Shown: in pieces, positions 45,549 to 45,606 of the stretch | How the letters are laid out: the number at the start of each line of letters is the position of its first letter | How positions within the stretch are numbered: the stretch's first letter is position 1 | Origin: Amoebophrya sp. AT5.2 | Taxonomy: Eukaryota > Sar > Dinophyceae > Syndiniales > Amoebophryaceae | Assembly: GCA_005223375.1 (NCBI GenBank) | Contig: RXOD01003845.1 | Span: forward strand, 1 to 45,606 | DNA length: 45,606 bases | Direction of reading: 5' to 3' | Notes under the pieces: generated by a model | What the model saw: the letters and a program-made list of their open reading frames with translations, nothing else | Database searches by the model: none | What the model was told of the DNA's origin: nothing | Made by a program: the position numbers and the translations under genes

Positions 45549-45606
45549 GTACTATACTTCCTTTTTATACTGCACTTTTTTTCTTAGACCAAAAATTTCC
45601 TTGCCG

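Overview
This is eukaryotic nuclear DNA. It is GC-rich in the exons and AT-richer between genes. The genes carry spliceosomal introns and encode eukaryotic housekeeping proteins: PEX5, mitochondrial succinyl-CoA ligase alpha, CIA2/MIP18, TMA7 and V-ATPase subunit E. Every gene I can support lies on the + strand, and most introns end in AG followed by G in the exon. Long unidirectional gene runs and an AG|G acceptor context are dinoflagellate habits. The gene spacing (0.4-1.7 kb) and small introns are too compact for a large core-dinoflagellate genome. Five introns carry terminal inverted repeats and target-site duplications, which resembles the invasive introner elements reported for the parasitic syndinian dinoflagellate Amoebophrya. 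An Amoebophrya-like syndinian is my best guess. This is inference; no rRNA or other marker gene is present.

Layout. Positions 22-14357 hold most of one giant gene (at least 3,967 codons in the window, 5' end missing). It encodes tandem PAN/apple-like and EGF-like cysteine modules followed by a very long protein with several C2 domains. Five of its six introns are introners of two families, and removing each one at its direct repeat restores the reading frame. The sixth is an ordinary GT-AG intron. Then follow PEX5 (15580-18393), a small secreted protein (19019-19496), a helix-turn-helix-like protein (20436-21520), an unrecognised protein with a possible mitochondrial presequence (22013-23293), a large protein with a dsRNA-binding-like domain and C-terminal coiled coil (24473-28201), and succinyl-CoA ligase alpha (29849-31924). 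After these come the Fe-S assembly factor CIA2 (33041-33868), a Ser/Pro-rich coiled-coil protein (34234-36725), a protein kinase-like protein whose catalytic HRD reads HRN (37645-40510), TMA7 (41179-41439), an unrecognised Cys-rich protein (42105-43031), V-ATPase subunit E (43570-44810), and the first exon of an RRM protein cut by the window end (45442 onward).

The genes do not form one pathway. As a set they imply peroxisomal import, a TCA-cycle mitochondrion, cytosolic Fe-S assembly and acidified compartments. The most notable structure is splicing: TIR/TSD introners with no consistent terminal dinucleotides sit in the giant gene, while the other genes have ordinary short GT-AG introns, many with an unusual GTAC donor.
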